From: Thiomicrorhabdus chilensis DSM 12352
GTDB lineage: Bacteria > Pseudomonadota > Gammaproteobacteria > Thiomicrospirales > Thiomicrospiraceae
Direction: 5' to 3'
Length of the DNA: 64,000 bases
NCBI RefSeq assembly: GCF_000483485.1
Contig: NZ_KI519609.1
Coordinates: 1,393,460 to 1,457,459 of the forward strand
The notes under the pieces are model-generated. The model worked only from the letters and a program-made list of their open reading frames with translations, ran no database searches and was not told the DNA's origin. Made by a program: the position numbers and the translations under genes. Positions 45,102 to 53,748 of the stretch are shown piece after piece. Numbering within the stretch: position 1 is the first letter of the stretch; the number at the start of each line of letters is the position of its first letter.

Positions 45102-45122
45102 AGAGCAGGCCTGCTCTTTTTA
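45102..45122. terminator. perfect palindrome built on the CAGGCCTG element
   Basis: AGAGCAGGCCTGCTCT followed by TTTT; core 45106-45113, between convergent genes. It can fold as a 6-bp stem with a 4-nt loop. Confidence 0.6.
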
Positions 45123-45158
45123 AGATTTCATGGCTTTGATATTCGGCGTGTTTTTCTG

Positions 45159-45704
45159 CTAACCGGTAAAGGCTTCCTTTGAAGTTAGATACGCCTTTTC
45201 CTCGGCACGGCTTGTCCTGCCCAAAAGCGCATTGCGATGCGGAAATCGACCAAAACGGCGAATAATCTCGCGATGATGGCGGGCAAAACGCGCATTACCT
45301 TCCAGTCCAGTGGCCTCGAACAAATGCACTGACTCATCCTGATCCGCCAGTTTTTCACTGTGCATCAACGGCATATACAAAAAAGCGCGCCGCTCTACAG
45401 GCAACTGCTCATCTAATCCATTGCTCACAGCATATCGACACACCTCTACTGCTTTTTGTTCAGTGGCAAAACTTTTAGCCTCACCGCGAAACATATTCAA
45501 CGGAAACTGATCAAGCACAATACACAAAGCCAAACAGCCTTCCGCCGTCCGTTGCCAGGCATCCAACTCACCTTGTAAGGCTTGTTCCCACAGCCTTTCA
45601 AAACGATTGCGAATCAATCCGTCAATCTCGGGCGTTGAACTAAACCAATGTTCCGACATCGGTGGCGTGTACCAAAATTCGATGATTTCACTGACACGGG
45701 TCAT
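45159..45704 (-). CDS. DUF924 family protein
   Basis: 181 residues, all-helical. Typical DUF924 landmarks are IIEFWYTPPMSEHWFSS, GCLALCIVLDQFPLNMFRG, RAFLYMPLMHSE and FPHRNALLGR. The family has a TPR-like fold and no known activity. GAAGGAGG precedes the ATG at 45704. Lies 10 bp downstream of the lipocalin gene and is probably cotranscribed with it. Confidence 0.88.
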   Translation of the reverse strand: MTRVSEIIEFWYTPPMSEHWFSSTPEIDGLIRNRFERLWEQALQGELDAWQRTAEGCLALCIVLDQFPLNMFRGEAKSFATEQKAVEVCRYAVSNGLDEQLPVERRAFLYMPLMHSEKLADQDESVHLFEATGLEGNARFARHHREIIRRFGRFPHRNALLGRTSRAEEKAYLTSKEAFTG

Positions 45705-45714
45705 GATGCCTCCT

Positions 45715-46266
45715 TCAAGCCGGGGACTTGAAATTTGCCGGCAGGCCACAATCTAACAGTCTGATCCAGGACTTTTCCGTTATGCCGATCTGCTCGGCAG
45801 CCTCATAAAATTCGCGGCACTGGCTGGCATCAGGCTGGTCGGATCGCGCTAAAATCCACGCGTAATCCAGGCTCGGGCCAATCACCAGCACCATGCTGTA
45901 ATCCTCTGCCAATTTTGCGATGTTATAACCACCATAAAAAGGCCCAAAAAACGAGACCTTCAAACGTCCAACGGTTTCGTCCTCCACAAAATAGGCTTTG
46001 CCTTCGGCTTGCTTGACTTTACCGCTCTGGGCGTCGATGCCACGGTTTATGACGCGTACACCGCCGTCTTCACGCATCGAATAGGTAGCCGTCACCTGAA
46101 GCAGATTGCGCTCGAAACTGTGGTCCAAACGCGCCACTTCATGCCACTGACCCAAATAACGCGGCAATTCAAACCCGCTCACCGGCTCTACTTTATCCGG
46201 CACATTCGTACAGCCCAGCTGCATCATCAACACACTGAACAGGCCTGCCCATTTTATAATTCGCAT
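45715..46266 (-). CDS. blc: outer-membrane lipocalin Blc-like lipoprotein
   Basis: 183 residues with a lipobox (QLGC, Cys19). The lipocalin motif GQWHEVARLDHSFER follows, then YSMREDGGVRVINRG and the C-terminal YAWILARSDQPD motif. Bacterial lipocalins bind lysophospholipids and serve envelope maintenance. AAGGAAGCGTG precedes the ATG at 46266. The signal peptide (IIKWAGLF) is partly encoded by a dispersed element with core 46240-46247. Confidence 0.92.
   Translation of the reverse strand: MRIIKWAGLFSVLMMQLGCTNVPDKVEPVSGFELPRYLGQWHEVARLDHSFERNLLQVTATYSMREDGGVRVINRGIDAQSGKVKQAEGKAYFVEDETVGRLKVSFFGPFYGGYNIAKLAEDYSMVLVIGPSLDYAWILARSDQPDASQCREFYEAAEQIGITEKSWIRLLDCGLPANFKSPA
46236..46262 (+). repeat. 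dispersed CAGGCCTG element in the blc signal peptide
   Basis: Core 46240-46247 in GAACAGGCCTGCCCATTTT, full consensus. Read on the minus strand as KWAGLF. Confidence 0.8.
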
Positions 46267-46346
46267 CACGCTTCCTTTTAATTCATCTTGCATTGGTTCA
46301 CGCGGACTTAATCAAACCCAAGTGTTTCAACTTTTCCTAAGATCTA

Positions 46347-46985
46347 TCAAATGCACTCTTTTGCTGACACTTCACCCACGCTTGACTGGGTTGTCGCCAA
46401 CAGCTGACTGCCCGCAATAGAGAACAGGCAATAACCCAAAAAGTAGTAAAACCCCACTTCAAAAGCAATACTGGTTTCCACTAACGGTGAACTTCCGGCG
46501 CTGGCTTTAATGGCTAAGAACGAGATAATCAAGGCCATTACAAATACATCCGCCATTGACCATTTGCTTAACCCCGAACTGATTTTTCCGGCCATCTGCC
46601 CCCAGAAATATCGCTGAAAACCTAAATGCACAATCAGCAGACCTGCCTTAATGACCGGCACCACCACACTAAAAAACAGAATCAAGGCCGCAACGGTGCG
46701 ATTCCCCTGGTTCCACAAGAGTTCCGATGTGTCTAAAATGCTTTTAGCGGTATCTTGAATCACCACAGTGCCTTCAACCGTGACATTATTAAACAACTCA
46801 GTCGCCATCGACTTTATGAACGAAGGAATCTCTGGGCTCGCCAATAACGCTTCTTGACCCATATTGGCCAACTCCGATTTATCCAGAGTAGTAACCACAT
46901 GCAAGACGGGTTCGCTGATGCCGGGAATCAGCAGGCCATACGCTAAGGCCAACAGCACAAGCCCCACATATTGTCGATATATCAT
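46347..46985 (-). CDS. PqiA-domain membrane protein
   Basis: 212 residues. An N-terminal helix, a periplasmic stretch of about 80 residues, then three membrane segments with the PqiA signature KWSMADVFVMALIISFLA. It is a single-domain relative of paraquat-inducible protein A, which works with MCE-domain PqiB in lipid transport. No mce gene is adjacent. Function inferred only at family level. Confidence 0.8.
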   Translation of the reverse strand: MIYRQYVGLVLLALAYGLLIPGISEPVLHVVTTLDKSELANMGQEALLASPEIPSFIKSMATELFNNVTVEGTVVIQDTAKSILDTSELLWNQGNRTVAALILFFSVVVPVIKAGLLIVHLGFQRYFWGQMAGKISSGLSKWSMADVFVMALIISFLAIKASAGSSPLVETSIAFEVGFYYFLGYCLFSIAGSQLLATTQSSVGEVSAKECI

Positions 46986-47178
46986 TATTTTTTCTACCGT
47001 TAAAAAGTTGCAAAATTATACGTTTGATTCGTTCGATCGACGCTGTAAACAGGGTTTAGCTTTGTCAATCATCCACAAAGTGATTAGCCCGCCCCATAAA
47101 GATAGCGATGACAGGCAACGCCTTTGACGCAAACAGCAATGAACATCACTCTAGAAAAGTATCGAAAACGTTTTCCGA

Positions 47179-48081
47179 TCATGCAATGACAATCTGGTTT
47201 TTACCATTTTTCTTGGCCGAGTACAAAGCGTCATCTACGCGCTTCAAGGTATCTTGATAAGAGGTATCCGTCGGCATGAAGGTTGTCACGCCAAGACTGA
47301 CGGACACATCGGCACCATCAGCACGAAAACGCTCCAAACCTTGTTTAAAAAACTCTTTCAGCCTCTCGGAAAATTGAACCGCATGTTCCAATTCAATGCC
47401 CGGCAAAACAATAATGAATTCATCCCCACCAAAACGGCATGCAATATCGGTTTTTCTTAAGTGAGATTGGCAAATGCCGGTAACCATCAGAATGGCCTCG
47501 TCTCCAACGTGATGACCGAATCGGTCGTTGAGCTGTTTTAGATTATCTAAATCGTACATCACCACAGAAGTGGGTGTCGAATGCCGGGAAAACGCTTCGA
47601 AATGCAATGCTAGGTCTTGCTCAAGCCTTCTGCGATTGAAAAGTCCGGTCAGTTGATCGGTGTCACTTAGCTCACGAAGTTTAACTTCCAATTGGTGTCG
47701 CTTAGAAATATTACTCGCCACCCATAATACAACTTCTTCACCTTCGACAAGAAACTCCAGTGCCTGAATACGCCCCTCAAACCAAATGGGTTGTTGCGGC
47801 CCGTCATCTGGTAAGCCTTTCACATCTTTGTTACTTAGTTCGTATTCCTCAATCAATAATTTTCTAGATTGCAAAGCCTCATCGATTTTTTCAAGAAACC
47901 AGTCCGCTTTTTCGGCTTCAATCAAATCCGCAATAGACAAACCGACAAGACCACTACCGTCGTGATAGTAACGATTATCGCGCCCGCCGAAAATCGCTAC
48001 ATATTTGCCGCTTCTTGAAAACAAAAAAGCCGGATCCGGCAACGCATCAAGAATGGCTGGCATTTGTTCAAGATTAATCAT
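47179..48081 (-). CDS. PAS-GGDEF diguanylate cyclase
   Basis: 300 residues. An N-terminal PAS domain (LDALPDPAFLFSRSGKYVAI) is followed by a linker and a GGDEF domain near 135-300. The active-site motif is intact (RFGGDEF), and an inhibitory I-site RxxD (RKTD) lies five residues before it. It is predicted to make cyclic-di-GMP with product inhibition. No membrane segment is seen, so it senses a cytoplasmic cue. No EAL partner is adjacent. Confidence 0.93.
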   Translation of the reverse strand: MINLEQMPAILDALPDPAFLFSRSGKYVAIFGGRDNRYYHDGSGLVGLSIADLIEAEKADWFLEKIDEALQSRKLLIEEYELSNKDVKGLPDDGPQQPIWFEGRIQALEFLVEGEEVVLWVASNISKRHQLEVKLRELSDTDQLTGLFNRRRLEQDLALHFEAFSRHSTPTSVVMYDLDNLKQLNDRFGHHVGDEAILMVTGICQSHLRKTDIACRFGGDEFIIVLPGIELEHAVQFSERLKEFFKQGLERFRADGADVSVSLGVTTFMPTDTSYQDTLKRVDDALYSAKKNGKNQIVIA

Positions 48082-48164
48082 GGATGATTTCTATGAAATT
48101 CAATTTCGGAGCTTTAAAAAACATAACGTTACACCTCATTCTAATTCTTGAAAAATAAATGCGT

Positions 48165-48821
48165 CTACTTTAAGAAAGTAAACAATTCTGCTTGCGGCAA
48201 TCTGGATTTTGGCAAATCAGCGTTAAAATCGCCCTCATCACGATAACCTAAAGCGATCATCGCGACAGCGGTGTAGCCTTGACGGATCAAGTCGAACTCC
48301 TCATTCAGCACCTTCACATCCACCCCCTCTATCGGTACGGCATCCACGCCCAAAACGCCGGCCGCCAACAAGATTGTGCCCATATTCAAATACACCTGTT
48401 TTTCCATCCAACATTGGGTGTCCTGAAGCTCTTTTCGGTGCAAATCGGCATAAAATCCACGGACTTTCTTCACCATTTCCTTGCTTTCAGGCTTCGGAAA
48501 ACGACCGTCTTTGTCTTCATTTTCCAGCAAGTGCTGTAGATAATCATCGTCCATGTCGGTTTTAGCACAAAAAAGAATTACATGGGAAGCGTCCAGCACC
48601 TTGGCTTCGTTGGCACTGTACACCCCCTGAGTGCCACGGCTCAAACGCTTTTTACCGGCTTCACTGTCCGCAATAATAAAGTGCCAAGGCTGCGAATTTA
48701 CGCTTGAAGGGCTCAGTTGCAACAGACCCTTGATCTGTTTAAACACTTCTTGTGGAATGGATCGACCGCTGTCAAATTTCTTGGTGGCGTAACGCTTTTT
48801 GGCAACCTCAATTAAATTCAT
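48165..48821 (-). CDS. nfsB: oxygen-insensitive NAD(P)H nitroreductase, NfsB-like
   Basis: A 218-residue FMN nitroreductase close in length and sequence to E. coli NfsB. Landmarks are KRYATKKFDSGRSI, LQLSPSSVNSQPWHFI, ASHVILFCAKTDMDDDYL, VPIEGVDVKVLN and FNADLPKSRLPQ. It reduces nitroaromatics and quinones. AAAGGGAGTGT precedes the ATG. Confidence 0.93.
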   Translation of the reverse strand: MNLIEVAKKRYATKKFDSGRSIPQEVFKQIKGLLQLSPSSVNSQPWHFIIADSEAGKKRLSRGTQGVYSANEAKVLDASHVILFCAKTDMDDDYLQHLLENEDKDGRFPKPESKEMVKKVRGFYADLHRKELQDTQCWMEKQVYLNMGTILLAAGVLGVDAVPIEGVDVKVLNEEFDLIRQGYTAVAMIALGYRDEGDFNADLPKSRLPQAELFTFLK

Positions 48822-48934
48822 TTTTACACTCCCTTTTGGATAAAACAGGTTTTAACCACCATCATAATAAATTGCAATGAATCCGAGAAGACGGCATCAA
48901 CTCATTTAAACATTTAAACCCAATAAAACGGCCA

Positions 48935-48970
48935 ATAAAAAACCCGCTTAACAAAATCATTAAGCGGGTT
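48935..48970 (-). terminator. terminator after the 103-residue gene
   Basis: Perfect 10-bp stem AACCCGCTTA/TAAGCGGGTT, 10-nt loop, T-run on the minus strand. Confidence 0.8.
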
Positions 48971-48985
48971 ATTCAGCCTCAATAT

Positions 48986-49005
48986 GAACAGGCCTGATGG
49001 TTTTG
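48986..49005 (+). repeat. dispersed CAGGCCTG element, intergenic
   Basis: Core 48989-48996, GAACAGGCCTGATGGTTTT, between a terminator and the 103-residue gene it follows. Confidence 0.75.
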
Positions 49006-49037
49006 CAATGAACCGCAGACCAGACCGATCCAATGCA

Positions 49038-49349
49038 TTAGACCAGATGTTCCGTAATTAAATGCTGTACAAAATTAGCGTCAAAATCATAGTTAAAAAG
49101 GTCTTCTATCCACGAAGGGCTTTTCACGGCACCGTATTCGTCCGGTTCATAAAAAGCAAAACCCACTTTATATTCATCGCCATACTTGGCAAACATCAAC
49201 ACAAACTTTTTACGGTTCTGCTTATTGATCATCGAACAAGAGTGATTGTCGTTTTTCTCAAAGGCAATCTCAACGGCATCCTCTTGTTCCATATAATTTT
49301 CAATGGCGGATTGCACCACCTCATATAAATCATCGTAACCTTGAACCAC
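49038..49349 (-). CDS. uncharacterised acidic protein
   Basis: 103 residues, acidic, no membrane segment or signal peptide. Visible marks are YDDLYEVVQSAIENYMEQED, an NDNHSC segment with the only cysteine, and FMFAKYGDEYKVGFAFYEPDE-like beta-rich middle (approximate). GGAGGATTTTTTGT precedes the ATG, so it is likely translated. I do not recognise a family. Single gene with its own terminator. Confidence 0.65.
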   Translation of the reverse strand: MVQGYDDLYEVVQSAIENYMEQEDAVEIAFEKNDNHSCSMINKQNRKKFVLMFAKYGDEYKVGFAFYEPDEYGAVKSPSWIEDLFNYDFDANFVQHLITEHLV

Positions 49350-49482
49350 AAAAAATCCTCCGCGCTATGGCAAAATCGCCTTCTTATTAAGAGAAGACAT
49401 GATTATAAAACCTGTTAATAAAAAACTAAAAGTCACTGCCCTCCACGGCTCAACTGCCTGCTAGTCAGGACTTTTAGATGAA

Positions 49483-49932
49483 TTAGTTGACTGACAATTT
49501 GACGATTGTGTCCAACCCCTTTTGCATTTTGGATAAGGTGGTATCACACCCTTCAATCTGATGCCTATGCTGCAAATAAGAAAAGGCGTTGTATGAGACC
49601 CAGACCTTCTCATGGGCGTCTTTCCAAATCAGCACTTTCAAGGGCAAATCAATCGCAACACTTTGCTGACATTGCATGAGGCGACTGCCTATTTTGGGGT
49701 TGCCGAACATCAGCAAAACCGTGTCTCTAAGCTCCATGCCCACGCCATGTGCGGCATCGGAATGATTAACACGAGCAAAAACCGTGATGCCCTTGTCTTG
49801 CAACACCTGTTCCATCCGTGCCGCCGTTTCCTCAACGTTGAAATGACTTTCAAGCTGAATCAAACTGTCCTCGGCCATCGCTGAAGTCGAGAAAACCAGT
49901 GTCGATAAAATTGCAAAAATCCATCTTCTCAT
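49483..49932 (-). CDS. exported DUF302 protein
   Basis: 149 residues with a signal peptide (IFAILSTLVFSTSAMA). The DUF302 core is seen in HFNVEETAARMEQVLQDKGI, ARVNHSDAAHGVG, LLMFGNPKIGSRLMQCQQS and LPLKVLIW. Function of the family is unknown; members often occur in sulfur- and metal-oxidising bacteria. AAAGGACAGGCA precedes the ATG at 49932. Confidence 0.85.
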   Translation of the reverse strand: MRRWIFAILSTLVFSTSAMAEDSLIQLESHFNVEETAARMEQVLQDKGITVFARVNHSDAAHGVGMELRDTVLLMFGNPKIGSRLMQCQQSVAIDLPLKVLIWKDAHEKVWVSYNAFSYLQHRHQIEGCDTTLSKMQKGLDTIVKLSVN

Positions 49933-50016
49933 TGCCTGTCCTTTGACAAAAGCTCTTTTCGATTCCAACAAGCCGGCAGCCTGCATATAAACATAGCGTT
50001 TTTCAGAAACGATGCT

Positions 50017-50712
50017 CTAGCCCACTTGGCTGTAGTATTGTTTTAAACTCAGGTAAAGTTCATCACCGGAAAACACCGACATCTTGGCGATGATTTCAAA
50101 CATCACTACATTATCTTCCCGGCCATTCCAGAGTTTGCTGTAGGTGCCCTCTTTATAGCCGTGGTCCTGTCTGAACTTGTTCAACACATTCTTCGCCATG
50201 TAGATTTGATACAACTGCTCAAAACTTAAAGCCGCCACCTGGCAGGAATTGAAGAAAGCGCTTGCCAAAGCCGTTAAATACGCCTGAGACACCTCTGATT
50301 TTTGCAACGCCAACCGCATCATCTCTTCATGAATGGCGACCTGATCGATCACGGAGCTTTCATTGTCCGTTTTTTTCGACTCTTGCGATTTTTGACTGAC
50401 CTGCATGGCTTTTTCCAACAGGCCTGCCGATTCTTCAAGATCAAAATGTTCCAACGCCAAACTCAGCAGAAAGTGCCAGATATCCACCAATTCGACTTGA
50501 ACATTCTCAATATCGGTTTTCGCCTCCACACTTTTCCAATGCTTCCACGGATAACTGTCAATCAACTCCGCCGTTTCCATATAGATGCATCGCCGCCAAT
50601 CAATCACCTTGCCCAACTGAGTCAGACCCGAACGCCAATTTTCACCATTGGTCATCTCATTCAGGGTGTTTTGCATGGAAAGCATTTCATGAATTGCATT
50701 GTGGTTTGGCAT
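50017..50712 (-). CDS. dUTP diphosphatase, dimeric all-alpha type
   Basis: 231 residues, all helical. The metal-binding motifs of the dimeric dUTPase/dCTPase family are visible (CIYMETAELIDS with ExxE, and VQVELVDIWHF with ExxD). Other landmarks are the N-terminal MLSMQNTLNEMTNG and WNGREDNVVM near the C-terminus. It hydrolyses dUTP to dUMP. This type is unrelated to the trimeric Dut. A dispersed element (core 50419) is read as SAGLLEK between helices. Confidence 0.82.
   Translation of the reverse strand: MPNHNAIHEMLSMQNTLNEMTNGENWRSGLTQLGKVIDWRRCIYMETAELIDSYPWKHWKSVEAKTDIENVQVELVDIWHFLLSLALEHFDLEESAGLLEKAMQVSQKSQESKKTDNESSVIDQVAIHEEMMRLALQKSEVSQAYLTALASAFFNSCQVAALSFEQLYQIYMAKNVLNKFRQDHGYKEGTYSKLWNGREDNVVMFEIIAKMSVFSGDELYLSLKQYYSQVG
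50416..50434 (+). repeat. dispersed CAGGCCTG element inside the dUTPase gene
   Basis: Core 50419-50426, tail CCGATTCT, read as SAGLLEK. Confidence 0.65.
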
Positions 50713-50895
50713 CAGTTTCTCTCAAGCGGTCTTTAATCATTAAAACGACTCATAATCATAGCATATCTCAATCCACTTCTTGGGGCTCTGGCCTAATCTA
50801 CTGTCCTTTGACTGACAAGAGATTTACCCTCAATCCGCAATGCATTTCAGTGCTAGAATATTCGTCTTTACCCTGTTTTTAAACGGATTGGCTCA

Positions 50896-51540
50896 ATGAG
50901 TTTGGAATTGTATTCGCTGTTTTTCATCACCACCGTATTGCTGATCATGGTGCCTGGACCTTCGGCGATGGTCGCCTCGTCACAGGGCGCTTCGCAACAG
51001 TCCTCCAAAGCCTTTCTGGGCATTCTGGGCATCGCCTCGGCCGATGTGATCTTCTTCGCCCTTTCAGCCACCGGCATCGCCACCTTGATCATTGCATCCA
51101 GCCTGCTGTTTAACCTGATTAAATGGGTCGGCGTGATCTTTCTGCTCTACCTTGGGTTAAGCGTACTTTTCAGCAAAACCTCAGCCATCCGGCTCAATTC
51201 GGCGCAAACCGACTCCCACCCTTTCAAACTATTCAGCCAAGGTTTGGTAGTGCAGTTCGCCAACCCCAAGGCGCTGATGTATTTTTCGGCGCTATTGCCG
51301 CAATTCATCAACCCAAACGAGCCACTGTTATCGCAAATTCTAATTATGGGTTTGACCTGTTTCATTGCCGATATTCTGGTGTACAGCCTCTATGCTTTCC
51401 TGGGGGCGCACCTTGCCAAACAACAACTCAAGGCCTGGGTGATCAACCTCATCAACAAAGTGGCCGGCACCGCCTTAATCTACACCGGCATTAAAATGGC
51501 ACTGATCGAAAACCATCAAGCCGCCCCGACCAATCTGTAA
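50896..51540 (+). CDS. LysE/RhtB family amino-acid exporter
   Basis: A 214-residue membrane protein with about six hydrophobic segments. The family signature MVPGPSAMVASSQGASQ is near the N-terminus, followed by FLLYLGLSVLFSK and VQFANPKALMYFSALLPQFI. Exported substrate unknown (homoserine/threonine/lysine types). Convergent with the sugar dehydrogenase gene. Confidence 0.9.
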   Translation: MSLELYSLFFITTVLLIMVPGPSAMVASSQGASQQSSKAFLGILGIASADVIFFALSATGIATLIIASSLLFNLIKWVGVIFLLYLGLSVLFSKTSAIRLNSAQTDSHPFKLFSQGLVVQFANPKALMYFSALLPQFINPNEPLLSQILIMGLTCFIADILVYSLYAFLGAHLAKQQLKAWVINLINKVAGTALIYTGIKMALIENHQAAPTNL

Positions 51541-51557
51541 AAGCCCAAGCGTCCCTC

Positions 51558-52676
51558 TCAATGGAGGTTCGCATTGCTCAGCCGATAAATATGGCCGGTA
51601 TCCGTACCCACATAAATCCGCCCGGAAGCATCCACGGCGAGGCTGCGAATACGTTCATTCAGGTCTTGCAAATAGCGGCGTTCCCTGATTGGCTGAAGCG
51701 AGTCATTGAAGCGGATACGGTTAAGGTGTTGCAACTTGAGCGCACCGGTTAGGAGATCACCCTGCCAGGCCGAAAATTCCTGACCTCGATAGAGAATCAA
51801 ATCGCTGGGGGCAATCGAGGGAACATAGATTTTTACCGGTTCCTGCATGCCCGGCTTATGTTTGACCCCCACCTGTGTATTGGAAAAATACTCCTTGCCT
51901 TGGGAGACAATCGGCCAGCCGTAATTTTTGCCTTTCTCTATCAGATTGATTTCATCACCGCCCCTTGGACCGTGTTCAATCTCCCAGAGCTGACTGGTTG
52001 CAGAATCGTAATACAGACCTTGGGGGTTGCGATGACCAAAACTCCATATCTCGTCACGGACATTGGGGTCGCCCACAAACGGATTGTCCTCAGGCACACT
52101 GCCGTCGCGATTCAGGCGCAGGATGCTTCCGGCATGGTTGCTCAGGTCTTGCGCATTGGCGCGCTCCCCACGGTCACCAATCGAGAAAAACAGATGTCCT
52201 GCGTCATCAAAGGCAATCCGGCTACCGAAATGAATGTTTCTGAAACTCTTCGAATCCGTGACCAATAAATCCTGCCAATCCACCAGCGACGTCTTTTCCA
52301 ACCTGGCTCTAGCCAAAGTGGTTTGCGCCTGAAGCAAATCCGGCTTGCTGTAGGTGAAATAAATCCAGCCGTGTGTCGCATAGTCCGCTGGAATTTTCAC
52401 ATCCAACAAGCCGCCCTGGTTGTGCGCATGCACCTCCGGCAAACCCGACAGCCAAGTAACTTGATTGTTGCGTAAATCCAGCAGGCCTGCCTTTCCCGAC
52501 CGTTGGGTGAAAAGAATGCGTTTGGAATCGATCAACTCCATGCCCCAAACCACACCCAATTGCGAAGCAACTTTCTCTATATGAAAAGGCTGGTCCGCAG
52601 CGCTTACGCTTTGGTAAACCAAGGTCATCAAAACTACGGCTGAAACAGCAGATCGAATCCAACGCATAAAACGCAT
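51558..52676 (-). CDS. periplasmic PQQ-dependent sugar dehydrogenase (YliI/Asd-like)
   Basis: 372 residues with a signal peptide ending near VSAADQ. A beta-propeller with family landmarks HNQGGLLDVKIP, FSIGDRGERANAQDLSNHAG, WSFGHRNPQGLYYD and EHGPRGGDEINLIEKGKNYG. It oxidises aldose sugars with PQQ; no pqq genes are in the window. A dispersed element (core 52482) is read as KAGLLDLR. Confidence 0.87.
   Translation of the reverse strand: MRFMRWIRSAVSAVVLMTLVYQSVSAADQPFHIEKVASQLGVVWGMELIDSKRILFTQRSGKAGLLDLRNNQVTWLSGLPEVHAHNQGGLLDVKIPADYATHGWIYFTYSKPDLLQAQTTLARARLEKTSLVDWQDLLVTDSKSFRNIHFGSRIAFDDAGHLFFSIGDRGERANAQDLSNHAGSILRLNRDGSVPEDNPFVGDPNVRDEIWSFGHRNPQGLYYDSATSQLWEIEHGPRGGDEINLIEKGKNYGWPIVSQGKEYFSNTQVGVKHKPGMQEPVKIYVPSIAPSDLILYRGQEFSAWQGDLLTGALKLQHLNRIRFNDSLQPIRERRYLQDLNERIRSLAVDASGRIYVGTDTGHIYRLSNANLH
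52478..52496 (+). repeat. dispersed CAGGCCTG element inside the sugar dehydrogenase gene
   Basis: Core 52482-52489, left flank CCAG, tail weaker (CCTTTCCC). Read as KAGLLDL. Confidence 0.55.
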
Positions 52677-52743
52677 AAGTCACTCCCGTCAAATAAACAG
52701 AATTTTATTTTAATACTTAAAAACACCGGTCAAAACACCAATA

Positions 52744-52776
52744 AAAAAACCCGCCTTTGCAGAAGCGGGTTTTTTC
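52744..52776 (-). terminator. terminator after the ParA operon
   Basis: AAAAAACCCGC ... GCGGGTTTTTT, perfect 9-bp GC-rich stem plus A/T flanks; works in both directions. Confidence 0.9.
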
Positions 52777-52779
52777 ATC

Positions 52780-52810
52780 AAAACAGACAGGCCTGCTGAT
52801 TTTTAAATGA
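52780..52810 (+). repeat. dispersed CAGGCCTG element, intergenic
   Basis: Core 52788-52795 in AGACAGGCCTGCTGATTTTT, full consensus, just after the Lys/Ala-rich gene. Confidence 0.85.
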
Positions 52811-52825
52811 CGTTCAAAAGACGGC

Positions 52826-53119
52826 TTAATCCGGCCAAACTCGGCGGTTGGACGGCATAGGCGCGACCGATTCCTCTCGCGGCTTTTCCTGTTCCACAGC
52901 CTTCTTTGCCGGAGCCTTTCTGGTAGCCGGTGTTTTTCTCGCTGCCGGCTTTTTCGTTGCAGCAGGCGTTTTTCTCGTTGCCGCGGGCTTAGACGAGGTG
53001 CTTTCAGCTTTTGCAGATTCAACTTCGAGCGTCTTTTCTTCTGTCGGTGAAGTCTTGGCTCGGCGTACACTACTGGCTAGTTTTGAACCCGTGGTAGTTT
53101 TTGGTTTTGTGTCTGTCAT
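52826..53119 (-). CDS. Lys/Ala/Thr-rich small protein coupled to ParA
   Basis: 97 residues, low complexity and strongly basic in the middle, with histone-H1-like repeats (ATRKTPAATKKPAARKTPA) and a short non-repetitive end NRRVWPD with a single tryptophan at 95. The ATG overlaps the parA stop by 4 bp, so translation is coupled. It is expected to be disordered and DNA- or RNA-binding by charge. Position and size fit the adaptor partner that orphan ParA ATPases often have; this is inference. No family recognised. Confidence 0.7.
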   Translation of the reverse strand: MTDTKPKTTTGSKLASSVRRAKTSPTEEKTLEVESAKAESTSSKPAATRKTPAATKKPAARKTPATRKAPAKKAVEQEKPREESVAPMPSNRRVWPD

Positions 53120-53748
53120 AGTAACTCCTCGATAATTTCATCTATTTCTTGTGCCGCGGTTTGCCCGCGCTTTCCAATACAATAAACGCTCAGTCCTTCT
53201 ATGGCGGCATTGCGATATATGGCACGGCGACGAACGCCAGACTGCAAAGCCGGAATATCAAACTCTTCCAGAGCCTCTTTCATAGCCGTGGATAAAGCAC
53301 TGCGTGGCTCCAATTGATTCACCACAATGTACGGTTTGAGTTTTCGATTACGGAGTTTGGCGTGCTCAATCGCTTCGGCAATGCGAATGCTGGCCCACAA
53401 ATCCACCGGCGACGGCAATACCGGAATTAAAACCGACTCCGACACCCCCAAAGCAGACTGCATCACCCCGGTTTCCAAAGTGGGTGGACAGTCAATTACG
53501 ATAAAATCGTAATCCTCGGCAAAACGTGTCACTTCTCGTGACAACTGCCCCCCCACCGAAATCACTGAAACCGGAAACGGCTTATCATCCGAAGAACTTC
53601 TGCTCCACTGGCTGGCTGACCCCTGCGGATCGGCATCAACCAGCAAGACTCGCCCCCGCTGTGCCAAACCGGCCGCAAAGTTCATACTAAGGGTCGTCTT
53701 GCCCGTGCCACCCTTCTGATTCGCAATTGAAAAAATACGTGCCGTCAT
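53116..53748 (-). CDS. orphan ParA/MinD-type ATPase
   Basis: 210 residues with the deviant Walker A KGGTGKTT (signature lysine K11), the A' motif LLVDADPQGSASQW and Walker B FIVIDCPPT. Such ATPases position cargos on the nucleoid. There is no ParB or parS-like neighbour, so it is not the chromosomal ParAB. The start at 53748 is preceded by GGAAG; an upstream in-frame ATG at 53760 is less likely. Cotranscribed with the Lys/Ala-rich gene. Confidence 0.88.
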   Translation of the reverse strand: MTARIFSIANQKGGTGKTTLSMNFAAGLAQRGRVLLVDADPQGSASQWSRSSSDDKPFPVSVISVGGQLSREVTRFAEDYDFIVIDCPPTLETGVMQSALGVSESVLIPVLPSPVDLWASIRIAEAIEHAKLRNRKLKPYIVVNQLEPRSALSTAMKEALEEFDIPALQSGVRRRAIYRNAAIEGLSVYCIGKRGQTAAQEIDEIIEELL

